Shown one piece after another: positions 48,747 through 56,419 of a stretch of DNA of 64,000 bases. Made by a program: the position numbers and the translations under genes. The DNA is from Bacillota bacterium (GTDB lineage Bacteria > Bacillota_I > Bacilli_A > RF39 > UBA660): contig QAMK01000009.1 of assembly GCA_003149915.1 (NCBI GenBank), positions 1 through 64,000 on the forward strand, read 5' to 3'. Within the stretch, counting starts at the first letter, position 1; every line of letters begins with the position of its first letter. The notes under the pieces are model-generated. The model was not told the origin of the DNA and made no database searches. It saw nothing but the letters and a program-made list of their open reading frames with translations.

Positions 48747-49595
48747 TCACTTCCTAATTTTATGATATTCATTATAGACGATAGATTTTGGTATATTTCG
48801 TTCAATCGCCACTTTCTTTATTGCTTCTTTCGAAGATAAACCATCTTCCATATACAAATTTACATGTTCTTCAATTGTCAAAGTACTGAAATCTACCATT
48901 TTTTGATTTCCTTCCACTACTACAACGATTTCTCCTTTGATTCCTTCTTTGACTTCTTCTTGTACTTCTTCAATGGTCCCTTGATAGATTTCTTCGTATA
49001 TTTTTGAAATTTCTCTAGAAATAGAAATTCTTCGATTACCAAATATTTCCAATAGCGATTGTAACATTTCTTCAATTCGATGAGGTGCTTCGTAAAAAAT
49101 CATTGTATAGGGATAATTTTGTAGATTTTTTAATTCTTTCTCACGTAATCCTTTTTTTGAATTTAGAAATCCATAAAACAAGAATGGTTGTGGTGGTAAT
49201 CCAGATACCGTTAAGGCAGGAACAAAGGCAGTTGGTCCAGGTAACGATACAACGTCGTATCCTGCTTGCATCAGTGAAGATACTACTTTATAGCCAGGAT
49301 CACTGATAATTGGCGTTCCTTGATCTGTCACTAATGCTATATTTTGACCTTCGTCTAAATACTTTTTAGCTTCTTCGACCATATTGCTTTCGTTATATTC
49401 ATGGCAAGATACCAATTTTTTGGTAATTTCAAAGTGTTTTAATAATTCCTTCGTTACGCGTGTGTCTTCACAAAAAACGATGTCCACCATTTTCAATACT
49501 TCGATGGCACGTATCGTCATATCGCCTAAATTTCCTAAAGGAGTCGGTACTAAATACAACTTATTTTTATTATCCCGATAGCTTTTCTGACTCAT
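48747..49595 (-). CDS. rsmI: 16S rRNA (cytidine-2'-O-)-methyltransferase RsmI
   Basis: This 282-aa tetrapyrrole-methylase-fold enzyme shows LYLVPTPLGNLGDMTIRAIEVL, EDTRVTKELLKHF, VTDQGTPIISDPGY, LPGPTAFVPAL and the C-terminal HTH-like part (LSSKEAIKKVAIERNIPKS). It methylates C1402 of 16S rRNA with RsmH. It overlaps the preceding gene by 26 bases. Confidence 0.95.
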   Translation of the reverse strand: MSQKSYRDNKNKLYLVPTPLGNLGDMTIRAIEVLKMVDIVFCEDTRVTKELLKHFEITKKLVSCHEYNESNMVEEAKKYLDEGQNIALVTDQGTPIISDPGYKVVSSLMQAGYDVVSLPGPTAFVPALTVSGLPPQPFLFYGFLNSKKGLREKELKNLQNYPYTMIFYEAPHRIEEMLQSLLEIFGNRRISISREISKIYEEIYQGTIEEVQEEVKEGIKGEIVVVVEGNQKMVDFSTLTIEEHVNLYMEDGLSSKEAIKKVAIERNIPKSIVYNEYHKIRK

Positions 49596-50325
49596 TTGTA
49601 TCCCTTCCTTTGAATATTTCTAGTATTTCATCCGTATAACTACCATCATCCTTATGAACTAGGATTGGTGATAATATTTTTAAACCAGGATGCCCATTTT
49701 TGGTTCCTTCTAAAATCAACATATTCGCTTCTCTATCTAAATGCGGATAAATTAAACGTAATCTTTTTGGTGTTATATTATATTTTTCGAACAAAGATAA
49801 CAACTCTGGTAAGCGTTCGGCACGATGTACTATAGCAAAAGTTCCATTGTTTTTCAACAATTTTCGCACGATTTTCAAAATCTCCTCCAAGGTAATTGTC
49901 ACTTCGTGACGAGCAAGTGTTTTGTGAATATCTAAATTTTTAGTGGCATCTGGTATGTCCTTAAAGTATGGTGGATTACATGTGATTAAATCGTATGTAT
50001 CACTTTCACATGACTTTTGAAATTCTTGAGCAGACTGCGGAATAACGGTTATTTGCATTTCCAAGTGATTGATTTCAACACTTTTCTGTGCTAATGTCGC
50101 AACATCCTTTTGAATTTCTACGGCATCAATATGAGCTTGGGTACGACGACTTAAAATAAGAGGGATCGGAGCATTTCCAGTACACAAATCTAAAATATGA
50201 TAAGTACGAATTGGAACAGTAGCATAATGGGCAAGCAACACAGAATCTAGCGAAAAAGAGAACCAATCGTTATTTTGATAGATTTTTAGGTTCTCATATT
50301 CTAATAAATCATGAATTTGTTCCAT
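49570..50325 (-). CDS. tRNA1(Val) (adenine-N6)-methyltransferase family protein
   Basis: This 251-aa class I methyltransferase has the SAM motif LDLCTGNAPIPL and NPPYFKD, the N6-adenine catalytic motif. It corresponds to Bacillus YabB (TrmN6/YfiC type), in the same neighbourhood (yaaT-yabB-rsmI). It overlaps yaaT by 17 bases and rsmI by 26. Confidence 0.9.
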   Translation of the reverse strand: MEQIHDLLEYENLKIYQNNDWFSFSLDSVLLAHYATVPIRTYHILDLCTGNAPIPLILSRRTQAHIDAVEIQKDVATLAQKSVEINHLEMQITVIPQSAQEFQKSCESDTYDLITCNPPYFKDIPDATKNLDIHKTLARHEVTITLEEILKIVRKLLKNNGTFAIVHRAERLPELLSLFEKYNITPKRLRLIYPHLDREANMLILEGTKNGHPGLKILSPILVHKDDGSYTDEILEIFKGRDTNESEKLSG

Positions 50326-51115
50326 TTTTACCTTCCGTTAAATCAACAATTACAGTAGTATGATTTGGTAATTCTACTTCTGCTTCCTTTTTAAATACAT
50401 TTACAGATACTATTTTTCCCTTACCTTCTGGAGTTTCCATCGTTTTGCCCATTGGCGGAAGTTCTTTTTTTAGATCGGTATAAATTTGGTCTTCATATTT
50501 TAAACAACATAGCAATCTGCCACATACTCCATTGATTTTTGTTGGATTTAAAGATATATATTGATTTTTAGCCATATTGATTGAAACACTATCGAATTCT
50601 GTTAAAAAACTATTACAGCATAAAAATCTGCCACATGGTCCTAAGCCACCAATTTTTTTTGCTTTGTCTCGGACACCAATTTGACGCAATTCAATTCTCG
50701 TTTTATAAATTTGAGCTAATTTCCTTGCCAATTCTCTAAAATCTACACGATCGTCTGCAACGAAATGAAATAACAATTGTTTTCGGTCGAATAAAAAGTT
50801 AGCATCAATCATTCGCATCGGCAAATGCAGTTGTTCTACTTGCTTTTTTGCAACTTTTAATGCTTCTTGTTCGTCTTTTAAATTTTGTTCGTGTTTTTTC
50901 TTATCTTCTTTGGTTGCAATACGGACGATTGGTTTCAACGGGCTCCCTAGATTTTCTGGTGCAACTTCCTTTACTTCTGTTTTAATCCATCCGAACTGTA
51001 GACCTTTGTCTGTCTCTACAATGACTTCCGTACCGATTTTTAAAGGCTCATTTTGATAGGCAAAGTAGTAAATATGACCTTTTTCTTTAAAAATAACTCC
51101 AACTGCTGATTGCAT
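50309..51115 (-). CDS. PSP1/YaaT domain protein
   Basis: This 268-aa protein has the PSP1 C-terminal domain with the cysteine motifs GGLGPCGRFLCCNSFL and GVCGRLLCCLKYE. In Bacillus, YaaT works with YlbF and YmcA (the Y-complex) in RNase Y-dependent mRNA maturation and affects sporulation, competence and biofilms through Spo0A. It lies after holB, the standard order. The replication inhibitor gene yabA, normally next, is absent here. Confidence 0.92.
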   Translation of the reverse strand: MQSAVGVIFKEKGHIYYFAYQNEPLKIGTEVIVETDKGLQFGWIKTEVKEVAPENLGSPLKPIVRIATKEDKKKHEQNLKDEQEALKVAKKQVEQLHLPMRMIDANFLFDRKQLLFHFVADDRVDFRELARKLAQIYKTRIELRQIGVRDKAKKIGGLGPCGRFLCCNSFLTEFDSVSINMAKNQYISLNPTKINGVCGRLLCCLKYEDQIYTDLKKELPPMGKTMETPEGKGKIVSVNVFKKEAEVELPNHTTVIVDLTEGKNGTNS

Positions 51116-51126
51116 TCTTTCACCTC

Positions 51127-52014
51127 CTATTGATTAGAATATTGTAAAATAAATTGATTCAAAAATAATCCTAAATTCACATTGGCGCGAATTCTAGATT
51201 CTCCTTCATATATTGTTTCTTGAGCATGAATTAGTTCTTTTAATGTATGCTTGTCCGCAATCTTTTTTAATTCCTCTGTATAAGATGCAAACACTTTTTC
51301 TTCATAAGAAGGAATACATTTTATATTTAATATTTCTTCATACATTTGATTCATGATTTTGAAGATTTCTAATAATTCATCCCGTTTTAAAGTTTTTAAA
51401 TTAAAAATGCGATACAAATATGCGATAGCATGTTCCTTTTTTGTTTCTAATAACTTTAAAAAATTCATGGCAATATCATTCTGTTGATTATCTTCGAATG
51501 AATCTTGAGTGCCTTTTAATGATAAAATTTGACATCTAGATAAAATAGTATTCATCATTTTGTAACGATTTTGAGTTACAAAAATACCAATAATGCCAGG
51601 AGATGGCTCTTCTAAAAACTTTAGTATAGCGTTCGCTGCACTGGCATTTAAAGTATCCGCATTCATAATCACGTAAATTCTATTATGACCTTCTGGCATT
51701 GTTTTAAATTCATCTTCTAATTCTTTAATTTGCTCTTTTTTAATCTGGAGGCCAGTTGGACGAATGATTTTTAAGTCTGGAAACGTATTGTAGTCAATCA
51801 GATTACAGATATTACAGGTATCACATTCTTTTGTAGACGAGTTGTCCAGATTTTGACAAAAAAGAAACTTCACAAACGAAAGTACTAATTTTTCGCCTTC
51901 TTTATACCCATTTGTTTCAATCAAATATGCATGGGATGTCTTATGGTTTTCTTCGATAGAAGAAATAACATATTCATAAAATTCTGGTTGTTCTGTTTTA
52001 AATTCTTCTAACAT
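51127..52014 (-). CDS. holB: DNA polymerase III subunit delta'
   Basis: This clamp-loader subunit has 295 aa with a degenerate P-loop region (AYLIETNGYKEGEK), a zinc module (CQNLDNSSTKECDTCNIC) and the SRC motif (LSRCQIL) typical of delta'. It works with DnaX and the delta subunit to load the beta clamp encoded at the right edge of the window. The start follows AAGGAGG; it precedes yaaT. Confidence 0.93.
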   Translation of the reverse strand: MLEEFKTEQPEFYEYVISSIEENHKTSHAYLIETNGYKEGEKLVLSFVKFLFCQNLDNSSTKECDTCNICNLIDYNTFPDLKIIRPTGLQIKKEQIKELEDEFKTMPEGHNRIYVIMNADTLNASAANAILKFLEEPSPGIIGIFVTQNRYKMMNTILSRCQILSLKGTQDSFEDNQQNDIAMNFLKLLETKKEHAIAYLYRIFNLKTLKRDELLEIFKIMNQMYEEILNIKCIPSYEEKVFASYTEELKKIADKHTLKELIHAQETIYEGESRIRANVNLGLFLNQFILQYSNQ

Positions 52015-52023
52015 GTTACCTCC

Positions 52024-52212
52024 TTAAAATATCAATAAATATAAGAAAATCAATCCTAATAGACCTGGTAGATCAAAAATCGTTACAACTAGGACTGTAA
52101 TCATATTGATTGGAATAATTAAATTAAAGTTCTGAGCCAGTAAGTTATAACTATATAACGCAAAAAAGGCTAAAATTCCTTTTTCTGAGATTTTTATTAG
52201 TTTATCGATCAT
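52024..52212 (-). CDS. bofA: BofA-family sigma-K processing regulator
   Basis: This 62-aa protein is almost entirely hydrophobic with two membrane segments (about 12-30 and 33-60) and the BofA-like C-terminal NMITVLVVTIFDLPGLLGLI. BofA inhibits the SpoIVFB protease that activates pro-sigma-K. It is encoded between recR and holB, as in Bacillus. The start ATG and its GGAGG are embedded in a perfect inverted repeat. Confidence 0.85.
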   Translation of the reverse strand: MIDKLIKISEKGILAFFALYSYNLLAQNFNLIIPINMITVLVVTIFDLPGLLGLIFLYLLIF

Positions 52213-52238
52213 AAAACCTCCACTTCATTTTATGATCG
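52206..52238 (-). promoter_or_regulatory. Hairpin enclosing the bofA ribosome site
   Basis: Perfect 11-bp arms (52206-52216 and 52228-52238) surround an 11-base loop that reads TGAAGTGGAGG on the mRNA. The bofA ATG (52210-52212) lies in the 3' arm. No T run follows, so it is not a terminator. Confidence 0.75.
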
Positions 52239-52250
52239 AATCCCCGTTCT

Positions 52251-52847
52251 TTATTCTAAGTTCTTACGATCTTGAAGTGCACGCTCTAATGTAATAGAAT
52301 CGATAAATTCCATATCTGCTCCCATTGGAATTCCGCTTGCAATTTTAGATACTTTGATTTTCATTCCTTCTAAGATCTTTTTGATATACAACGCTGTAGT
52401 TTCGCCTTCAACTGATGGTTTAAAGGCTAATATAATCTCTTGAAAAGATTCTTCTTGAATTCGTTTTAAAAGACTATCTAAACCAATATCTTCTGGATTT
52501 ATTCCATCCAAAGGAGAAATTAATCCGTTTAAAACATGATAGTATCCTTTATAGGTACCTAATTTTTCAAATAGAAATACACTTTTTACATCTTCTACAA
52601 CACATAACGTTGTCTGATCTCTTTCGGAATCTTGACAAATATCACAGATTTCTTTTTCTGTTAAACTATTGCATTTTTTGCATCTTTTTATTTTTTGCTT
52701 GGATTCTTTGATTGCATCAGATAGCAATTCAATTTTTTCTTCATCTTGATTTAACAATGCAAATGCGTATCTTTCTGCTGTCTTTTCTCCAACACCTGGT
52801 AAATATTTTAACGTTTCAATTAAATTTTTTAAACTGTCTGGGTACAT
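52251..52847 (-). CDS. recR: Recombination mediator RecR
   Basis: This 198-aa protein has an N-terminal helix-hairpin-helix (LKYLPGVGEKTAERYA), a C4 zinc finger (CKKCNSLTEKEICDIC), a Toprim domain (LCVVEDVKSVFLFE) and a C-terminal Walker-like part. It loads RecA in the RecFOR pathway; recF is also in the window. It follows ybaB by two bases. Confidence 0.96.
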   Translation of the reverse strand: MYPDSLKNLIETLKYLPGVGEKTAERYAFALLNQDEEKIELLSDAIKESKQKIKRCKKCNSLTEKEICDICQDSERDQTTLCVVEDVKSVFLFEKLGTYKGYYHVLNGLISPLDGINPEDIGLDSLLKRIQEESFQEIILAFKPSVEGETTALYIKKILEGMKIKVSKIASGIPMGADMEFIDSITLERALQDRKNLE

Positions 52848-52849
52848 AA

Positions 52850-53149
52850 CTATAACAGACCTTGCATTGCATTACTATATTTACCTAGTTTTTGTTCTGT
52901 AACTTTGTCAATTTCTTTCATTGCTTGATTGATTGCCACAACAATCATATCTTGTAACATTTCTATATCATCTTTGCCCAATTCTGCATCGGAATCAATT
53001 TCCACTTTTTCTACTGTTCTATCCCCTCTTAGTGTTACCGTTACAAATGATTGTGTTACTGTGAATTTCATTTCATCAATTTCTTTTTTTGCTTTTGTTA
53101 TATCCTTTTGCATCGCTTGTGCTTGTTTCATAATTGCTTGTAGATTCAT
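52850..53149 (-). CDS. YbaB/EbfC family nucleoid-associated protein
   Basis: This 99-aa protein starts MNLQAIMKQAQAMQKDITKAK and carries the central VTVTLRGDRTVEKVEID typical of YbaB. It is a dimeric DNA-binding protein. It lies between dnaX and recR, the near-universal order; ribosome site AAAGGATG. Confidence 0.94.
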   Translation of the reverse strand: MNLQAIMKQAQAMQKDITKAKKEIDEMKFTVTQSFVTVTLRGDRTVEKVEIDSDAELGKDDIEMLQDMIVVAINQAMKEIDKVTEQKLGKYSNAMQGLL

Positions 53150-53166
53150 TTTTTATCATCCTTTCT

Positions 53167-54888
53167 TTAATCCACTTTGACAATATTTTTTCCGAACATT
53201 TGTATGATTTGGTCTACACCTGTTAAATCTTCTGTATCTAGTGTTTGTTCGGTTTGAGAATTATTCTCCTCTTCTATTATAGCTGGTTCTTCGATATATT
53301 TGTACTCTATTTTCGCTTTATGGTTGTTAATGAACTCATTTCTATATTCGCTCCAAGATTCATTTGTCAAGGCAACAATCTGATATTCTGTGGAAAAGAT
53401 TTTTTGTAACAATTCTTTAATCAATTCTGTATTTTGATTCATCTTTTCTACATAAGAAGGTAAATTAAATGTAAATACAATATTGTGAGTTCCAACAACT
53501 TGGATACTTGAATCTATTAAAATACATGCAACTGCTCCATATTTCTGATCAAACGTATAATCATTAATTTTACTCCAATTATCTTCTAAATCTGTCTTCA
53601 ATTTCTTTGATGCAGTAGCAAAAGCATTGTTTACCCTAACTTTAATGAGTTCCGGGGACAGTTTTGAGTGAGAAATTATTTCCCGGGAAATAATTTTGCT
53701 TTTTTCCACAGTTTGAGGTTCCTCTTTTTTGGTTAATTCTGACTGTTGAGATACTGATAAATTTGTTGCATGAATATTAGGAACAGATTCTTTTGGTTTT
53801 TCAGGTATCATTTGTTTTTCCACTTTTTTTATTTCGGTTGGTTTGGCGCTAGAATCTGAGTTAGCAATATATTTTAAAACAGCAATTTCTAAAACCAATT
53901 TGGGATTACCTGAATTTTTCATTCGATAAATGACATCATTTAATTCATAAATCAATTCTGGATCAATTGGAATTTGATCATTAATATTCTTTTTCGTATA
54001 ATATGCAATCAAATTTTTTTCAAGAATTTCTACAATATCTTGCGCTAGTATTACCATATCTTTTCCAGCAATATAAAAATCATTTAACTTTGCAACAATT
54101 GTTTCAATATCTTTATCTGTAATAGCTTTAATAAATTCTATTATACTTTCAGAATTCACTACACCGTTAATTTCTAACAAATCATTCATTGTAATATTAT
54201 CTTTTTCATACGATGATAATTTATCTAATAATCCTAATGCATCTCTTAAACATCCGTCAGAATAATCAGAAATCTTATGTAATACTTCTTCATCGATAGA
54301 AATACTTTCTTTTTCACAAATATCCTTTAAATGTTCAACTAGATCTGTTTCTGCAATTCTTTTAAATGTAAATGTCTGACAACGAGATAAAATTGTAACC
54401 GGAATTTTATGTACATCTGTAGTTGCTAGTATAAAAATTGCATGTGATGGTGGTTCTTCCAATGTTTTTAACAAGGCATTAAATGCACTTGTAGTCAACA
54501 TATGCACTTCATCGATGATATATACTTTATATTTCAAAGAAGTTGGCACATGGCTAATTTTATTTTTTAACTCGCGGATTTCTTCAACACCATTATTAGA
54601 TGCGGCATCAATTTCAATAATATCTGGGCATTCTTTTTCTTTAGATGCAAGACAGGCCTCACATTCTTCACAAGGATTACCATTAACAGGATGCAAACAA
54701 TTTACTGTTCTTGCTAATATTTTTGCAATTGTTGTTTTACCAGTCCCTCTTGGTCCAGATAACAAATACGCATGAGATATCTTATTTGTTTGAATTGCAT
54801 TTTTTAAAGTTTGTTTTACAACTTTTTGACCCACAACTTGATCAAAATTTCGTGGGCGATATTTTCTATATAAAGCCTGATATTCCAT
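53167..54888 (-). CDS. dnaX: DNA polymerase III subunit gamma/tau
   Basis: This 573-aa protein has Walker A SGPRGTGKTTIAK, a zinc module (CLHPVNGNPCEECEACLASKEKEC), IDEVHML and the LSRCQTF arginine-finger motif, followed by domain III and a long variable linker plus C-terminal tau region. A complete Noc-type palindrome lies inside the linker (53673-53696) and is translated as IISREIIS. The start follows GAGGTG. Confidence 0.97.
   Translation of the reverse strand: MEYQALYRKYRPRNFDQVVGQKVVKQTLKNAIQTNKISHAYLLSGPRGTGKTTIAKILARTVNCLHPVNGNPCEECEACLASKEKECPDIIEIDAASNNGVEEIRELKNKISHVPTSLKYKVYIIDEVHMLTTSAFNALLKTLEEPPSHAIFILATTDVHKIPVTILSRCQTFTFKRIAETDLVEHLKDICEKESISIDEEVLHKISDYSDGCLRDALGLLDKLSSYEKDNITMNDLLEINGVVNSESIIEFIKAITDKDIETIVAKLNDFYIAGKDMVILAQDIVEILEKNLIAYYTKKNINDQIPIDPELIYELNDVIYRMKNSGNPKLVLEIAVLKYIANSDSSAKPTEIKKVEKQMIPEKPKESVPNIHATNLSVSQQSELTKKEEPQTVEKSKIISREIISHSKLSPELIKVRVNNAFATASKKLKTDLEDNWSKINDYTFDQKYGAVACILIDSSIQVVGTHNIVFTFNLPSYVEKMNQNTELIKELLQKIFSTEYQIVALTNESWSEYRNEFINNHKAKIEYKYIEEPAIIEEENNSQTEQTLDTEDLTGVDQIIQMFGKNIVKVD
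53673..53696. promoter_or_regulatory. Noc-type binding site inside dnaX
   Basis: This is a perfect 24-bp palindrome with core ATTTCCCGGGAAAT (53678-53691), flanked by AAATT/AATTT. It is identical to the array copies upstream of gyrA. TTTTCCACA occurs about 9 bases beyond it. Confidence 0.85.
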
Positions 54889-54937
54889 GGAATCACCTCA
54901 TAACAATTGTAATTATTATACCATATTTTCAATGGTT

Positions 54938-55387
54938 TTAACGTTTTTTTTGATAAAACGAATTCAAAATATTATTAGCGGCCAAATCAGAAAAATCAGT
55001 CTTTGTAATTTTCACTTTTGGATTAATATCTGTAACTGATAATATTTTTTCTATAATTTCTATATTTTGCGAATTACGATTAGATTCATTATAATATATC
55101 TCTTTAATCCGTGCTTGTCGAATTGCACTGGCACACATCGGACAAGGTTCTAAGGTAATATATATTTTGCAGTCATTTAAGCGCCAATTGTTCAATTTCT
55201 TGCACGCCTTGCGAATTGCGATAATTTCAGCATGATTCGTTACATCATTCGTTTTATTTTTTTTGTTGTATCCACAAGATATAACCTCATTTCCTCGCAC
55301 AATCACTGCACCAATTGGACTTTCATCCATTTTATAAGCCTTTTTAGCATTCTTATAGGCCAATTCCATAAAATATCTATCATTCAT
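54938..55387 (-). CDS. tadA: tRNA-specific adenosine deaminase
   Basis: This 149-aa cytidine-deaminase-fold enzyme has the zinc and catalytic motifs HAEIIAIRKA and LEPCPMCASAI. It makes inosine at tRNA-Arg position 34. The start at 55387 (MNDRYFMELAYKNAKKAYK) follows TGAGGA. A longer in-frame start at 55417 would begin inside the SRP RNA and is rejected. It is followed by dnaX after a gap of about 50 bases. Confidence 0.95.
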   Translation of the reverse strand: MNDRYFMELAYKNAKKAYKMDESPIGAVIVRGNEVISCGYNKKNKTNDVTNHAEIIAIRKACKKLNNWRLNDCKIYITLEPCPMCASAIRQARIKEIYYNESNRNSQNIEIIEKILSVTDINPKVKITKTDFSDLAANNILNSFYQKKR

Positions 55388-55408
55388 ACTTTTTTCCTCA
55401 CAAAAAAT

Positions 55409-55484
55409 GATGCACATGAAATCGTATGTTTAAGGCTGCTATCTTCCGATCCTGACCTGGTTCACACCTTTCTCATTGCATCGT
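55409..55484 (-). ncRNA. ffs: Signal recognition particle RNA (small type)
   Basis: The minus strand has the conserved Ffh-binding hairpin ACCAGGTCAGGATCGGAAG and ATAGCAGCCTTAA (about 55433-55462), preceded by GTGTGA. Terminal pairing is GATGCA (55477-55482) with TGCATC (55409-55414). At about 75 nt it is the short bacterial form without an Alu domain, unlike the ~270-nt Bacillus scRNA. It lies beside tadA and dnaX, as in Bacillus, but upstream of tadA. Confidence 0.93.
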
Positions 55485-55488
55485 GATT

Positions 55489-55517
55489 ATAATACTATAT
55501 TTCCACAACAAATGCAA
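55489..55517 (-). promoter_or_regulatory. SRP RNA promoter
   Basis: TTGCAT (55512-55517), a 17-bp spacer and TATTAT (55489-55494) lie about 7 bases before the RNA start. An overlapping TATAAT occurs at 55486-55491. Confidence 0.75.
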
Positions 55518-55551
55518 GACTCTTTCAAGATATTCACATGATTTTACATCA

Positions 55552-55575
55552 AAATTATTTCCCGGGAAATAATTT
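55552..55575. promoter_or_regulatory. Noc-type binding site 1
   Basis: 24-bp perfect palindrome, core ATTTCCCGGGAAAT at 55557-55570. The core equals the Noc recognition sequence known from Bacillus subtilis. Confidence 0.88.
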
Positions 55576-55591
55576 ACACAACAGAATTTGA

Positions 55592-55607
55592 TGTTCCACG
55601 TGAAACA
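55592..55607. promoter_or_regulatory. parS site 1 (ParB binding)
   Basis: TGTTCCACGTGAAACA is a known variant of the 16-bp parS consensus TGTTNCACGTGAAACA. It lies 17 bp from Noc-type site 1. Confidence 0.9.
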
Positions 55608-55664
55608 TTTACTTATTTTATATCTTCGAATATTTTATATTGTGATATTTTAAACTGTTGATAA

Positions 55665-55680
55665 CGTTTCACGTGAAACA
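55665..55680. promoter_or_regulatory. parS site 2 (ParB binding)
   Basis: CGTTTCACGTGAAACA differs from the parS consensus only at the first base; the 14-bp core GTTTCACGTGAAAC is a perfect palindrome. It lies 73 bp from site 1. Confidence 0.85.
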
Positions 55681-55768
55681 TTTAATCACAATCTCCGATT
55701 GAATATGTTTCTCATTGTTTTTCTTTTTAATAAAAATAATTCACAAAAAAATATCACTTGTTCTTTCG

Positions 55769-55792
55769 AAATTATTTCCCGGGAAATAATTT
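55769..55792. promoter_or_regulatory. Noc-type binding site 2
   Basis: 24-bp perfect palindrome, core at 55774-55787, identical to site 1. Confidence 0.88.
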
Positions 55793-55966
55793 TTCAATTT
55801 TTGCACAAAGTAATCTCTATCTCCGATACACTTTTTTTCTATTTAAACTGCTAATTTCTTTTTTTCACAATTTTTGTGAATATTATTTATTTCCTGTACA
55901 ATTCTTTTATCTCCGATTTCTTTTTTTTATCTCTCATAACCTCTTTCCTTTTCAAATTAGATTTAC

Positions 55967-55990
55967 AAATTATTTCCCGGGAAATAATTT
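55967..55990. promoter_or_regulatory. Noc-type binding site 3
   Basis: 24-bp perfect palindrome, core at 55972-55985, followed directly by GTCCACAG. Confidence 0.88.
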
Positions 55991-56157
55991 GTCCACAGAT
56001 TATAAGAGACGAATCAATAAATAAAATTAATAATAATATAAAATATTTCTAAAGAAAACAATTTTATCTAATTGAAGTATTTCAAGAATTTGTTTTACTT
56101 AAAAATTCATTTACTACAACTATTGGAAATTGGTTTGTTTTCTTTTGTTATACTTTT

Positions 56158-56226
56158 AGGTGTGACAAATTATTTCCCGGGAAATAATTTGTCCACAAAA
56201 AAAGTGGATATTATCAAGTCACACCT
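56158..56226. repeat. Inverted repeat enclosing Noc-type site 4
   Basis: The 9-bp arms AGGTGTGAC (56158-56166) and GTCACACCT (56218-56226) bracket a full Noc-type palindrome (56167-56190) and a small CCAC-A7-GTGG hairpin (56192-56206). The segment could fold into a three-way junction. Confidence 0.75.
56167..56190. promoter_or_regulatory. Noc-type binding site 4
   Basis: 24-bp perfect palindrome, core at 56172-56185, followed directly by GTCCACA. Confidence 0.88.
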
Positions 56227-56328
56227 TTATATTTAATAATTAGCAATTTATAAAAATTTTGTTCTCTGTTTACAATAATCATGATCTGCTTATTCATAAT
56301 CAAGTATATATTTTATTTCATTCAAGAT

Positions 56329-56352
56329 AAATTATTTCCCGGGAAATAATTT
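56329..56352. promoter_or_regulatory. Noc-type binding site 5
   Basis: 24-bp perfect palindrome, core at 56334-56347. The downstream flank reads TTATCCACT (56350-56358), one base from a DnaA box. Confidence 0.88.
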
Positions 56353-56395
56353 ATCCACTGTTAATAATATTTATTTGCTCTCGCTCTTCTGTTCA

Positions 56396-56419
56396 AAAAT
56401 ATTTCCCGGGAAATATTTT
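56396..56419. promoter_or_regulatory. Noc-type binding site 6
   Basis: 24-bp perfect palindrome with the same core (56401-56414) but different flanks (AAAAT/ATTTT instead of AAATT/AATTT). It is followed by TTTTCCACA and lies 19 bp from the gyrA stop. Confidence 0.88.

Noticed and set aside
48182..48805. Long form of Pth overlapping rsmI
   Set aside because: The conserved Pth N-terminus begins at 48742 with its own ribosome site.
54938..55417. Long form of TadA starting at 55417
   Set aside because: The extra N-terminus is encoded inside the SRP RNA 3' end and lacks a ribosome site; the start at 55387 has TGAGGA.
55758..56024. Plus-strand 88-aa frame in the array
   Set aside because: Its repeated NYFPGNN is just the palindrome translated; there is no ribosome site and the composition is that of non-coding DNA.
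55552..56419. CRISPR array
   Set aside because: The repeats are perfect palindromes with uneven spacing of 67-217 bp, there are no uniform spacers and no cas genes.
55552..56419. Repeats as intrinsic terminators of gyrA
   Set aside because: Arms are perfectly symmetric with no loop and no T run, six copies extend ~870 bp beyond gyrA, and one copy is inside dnaX.
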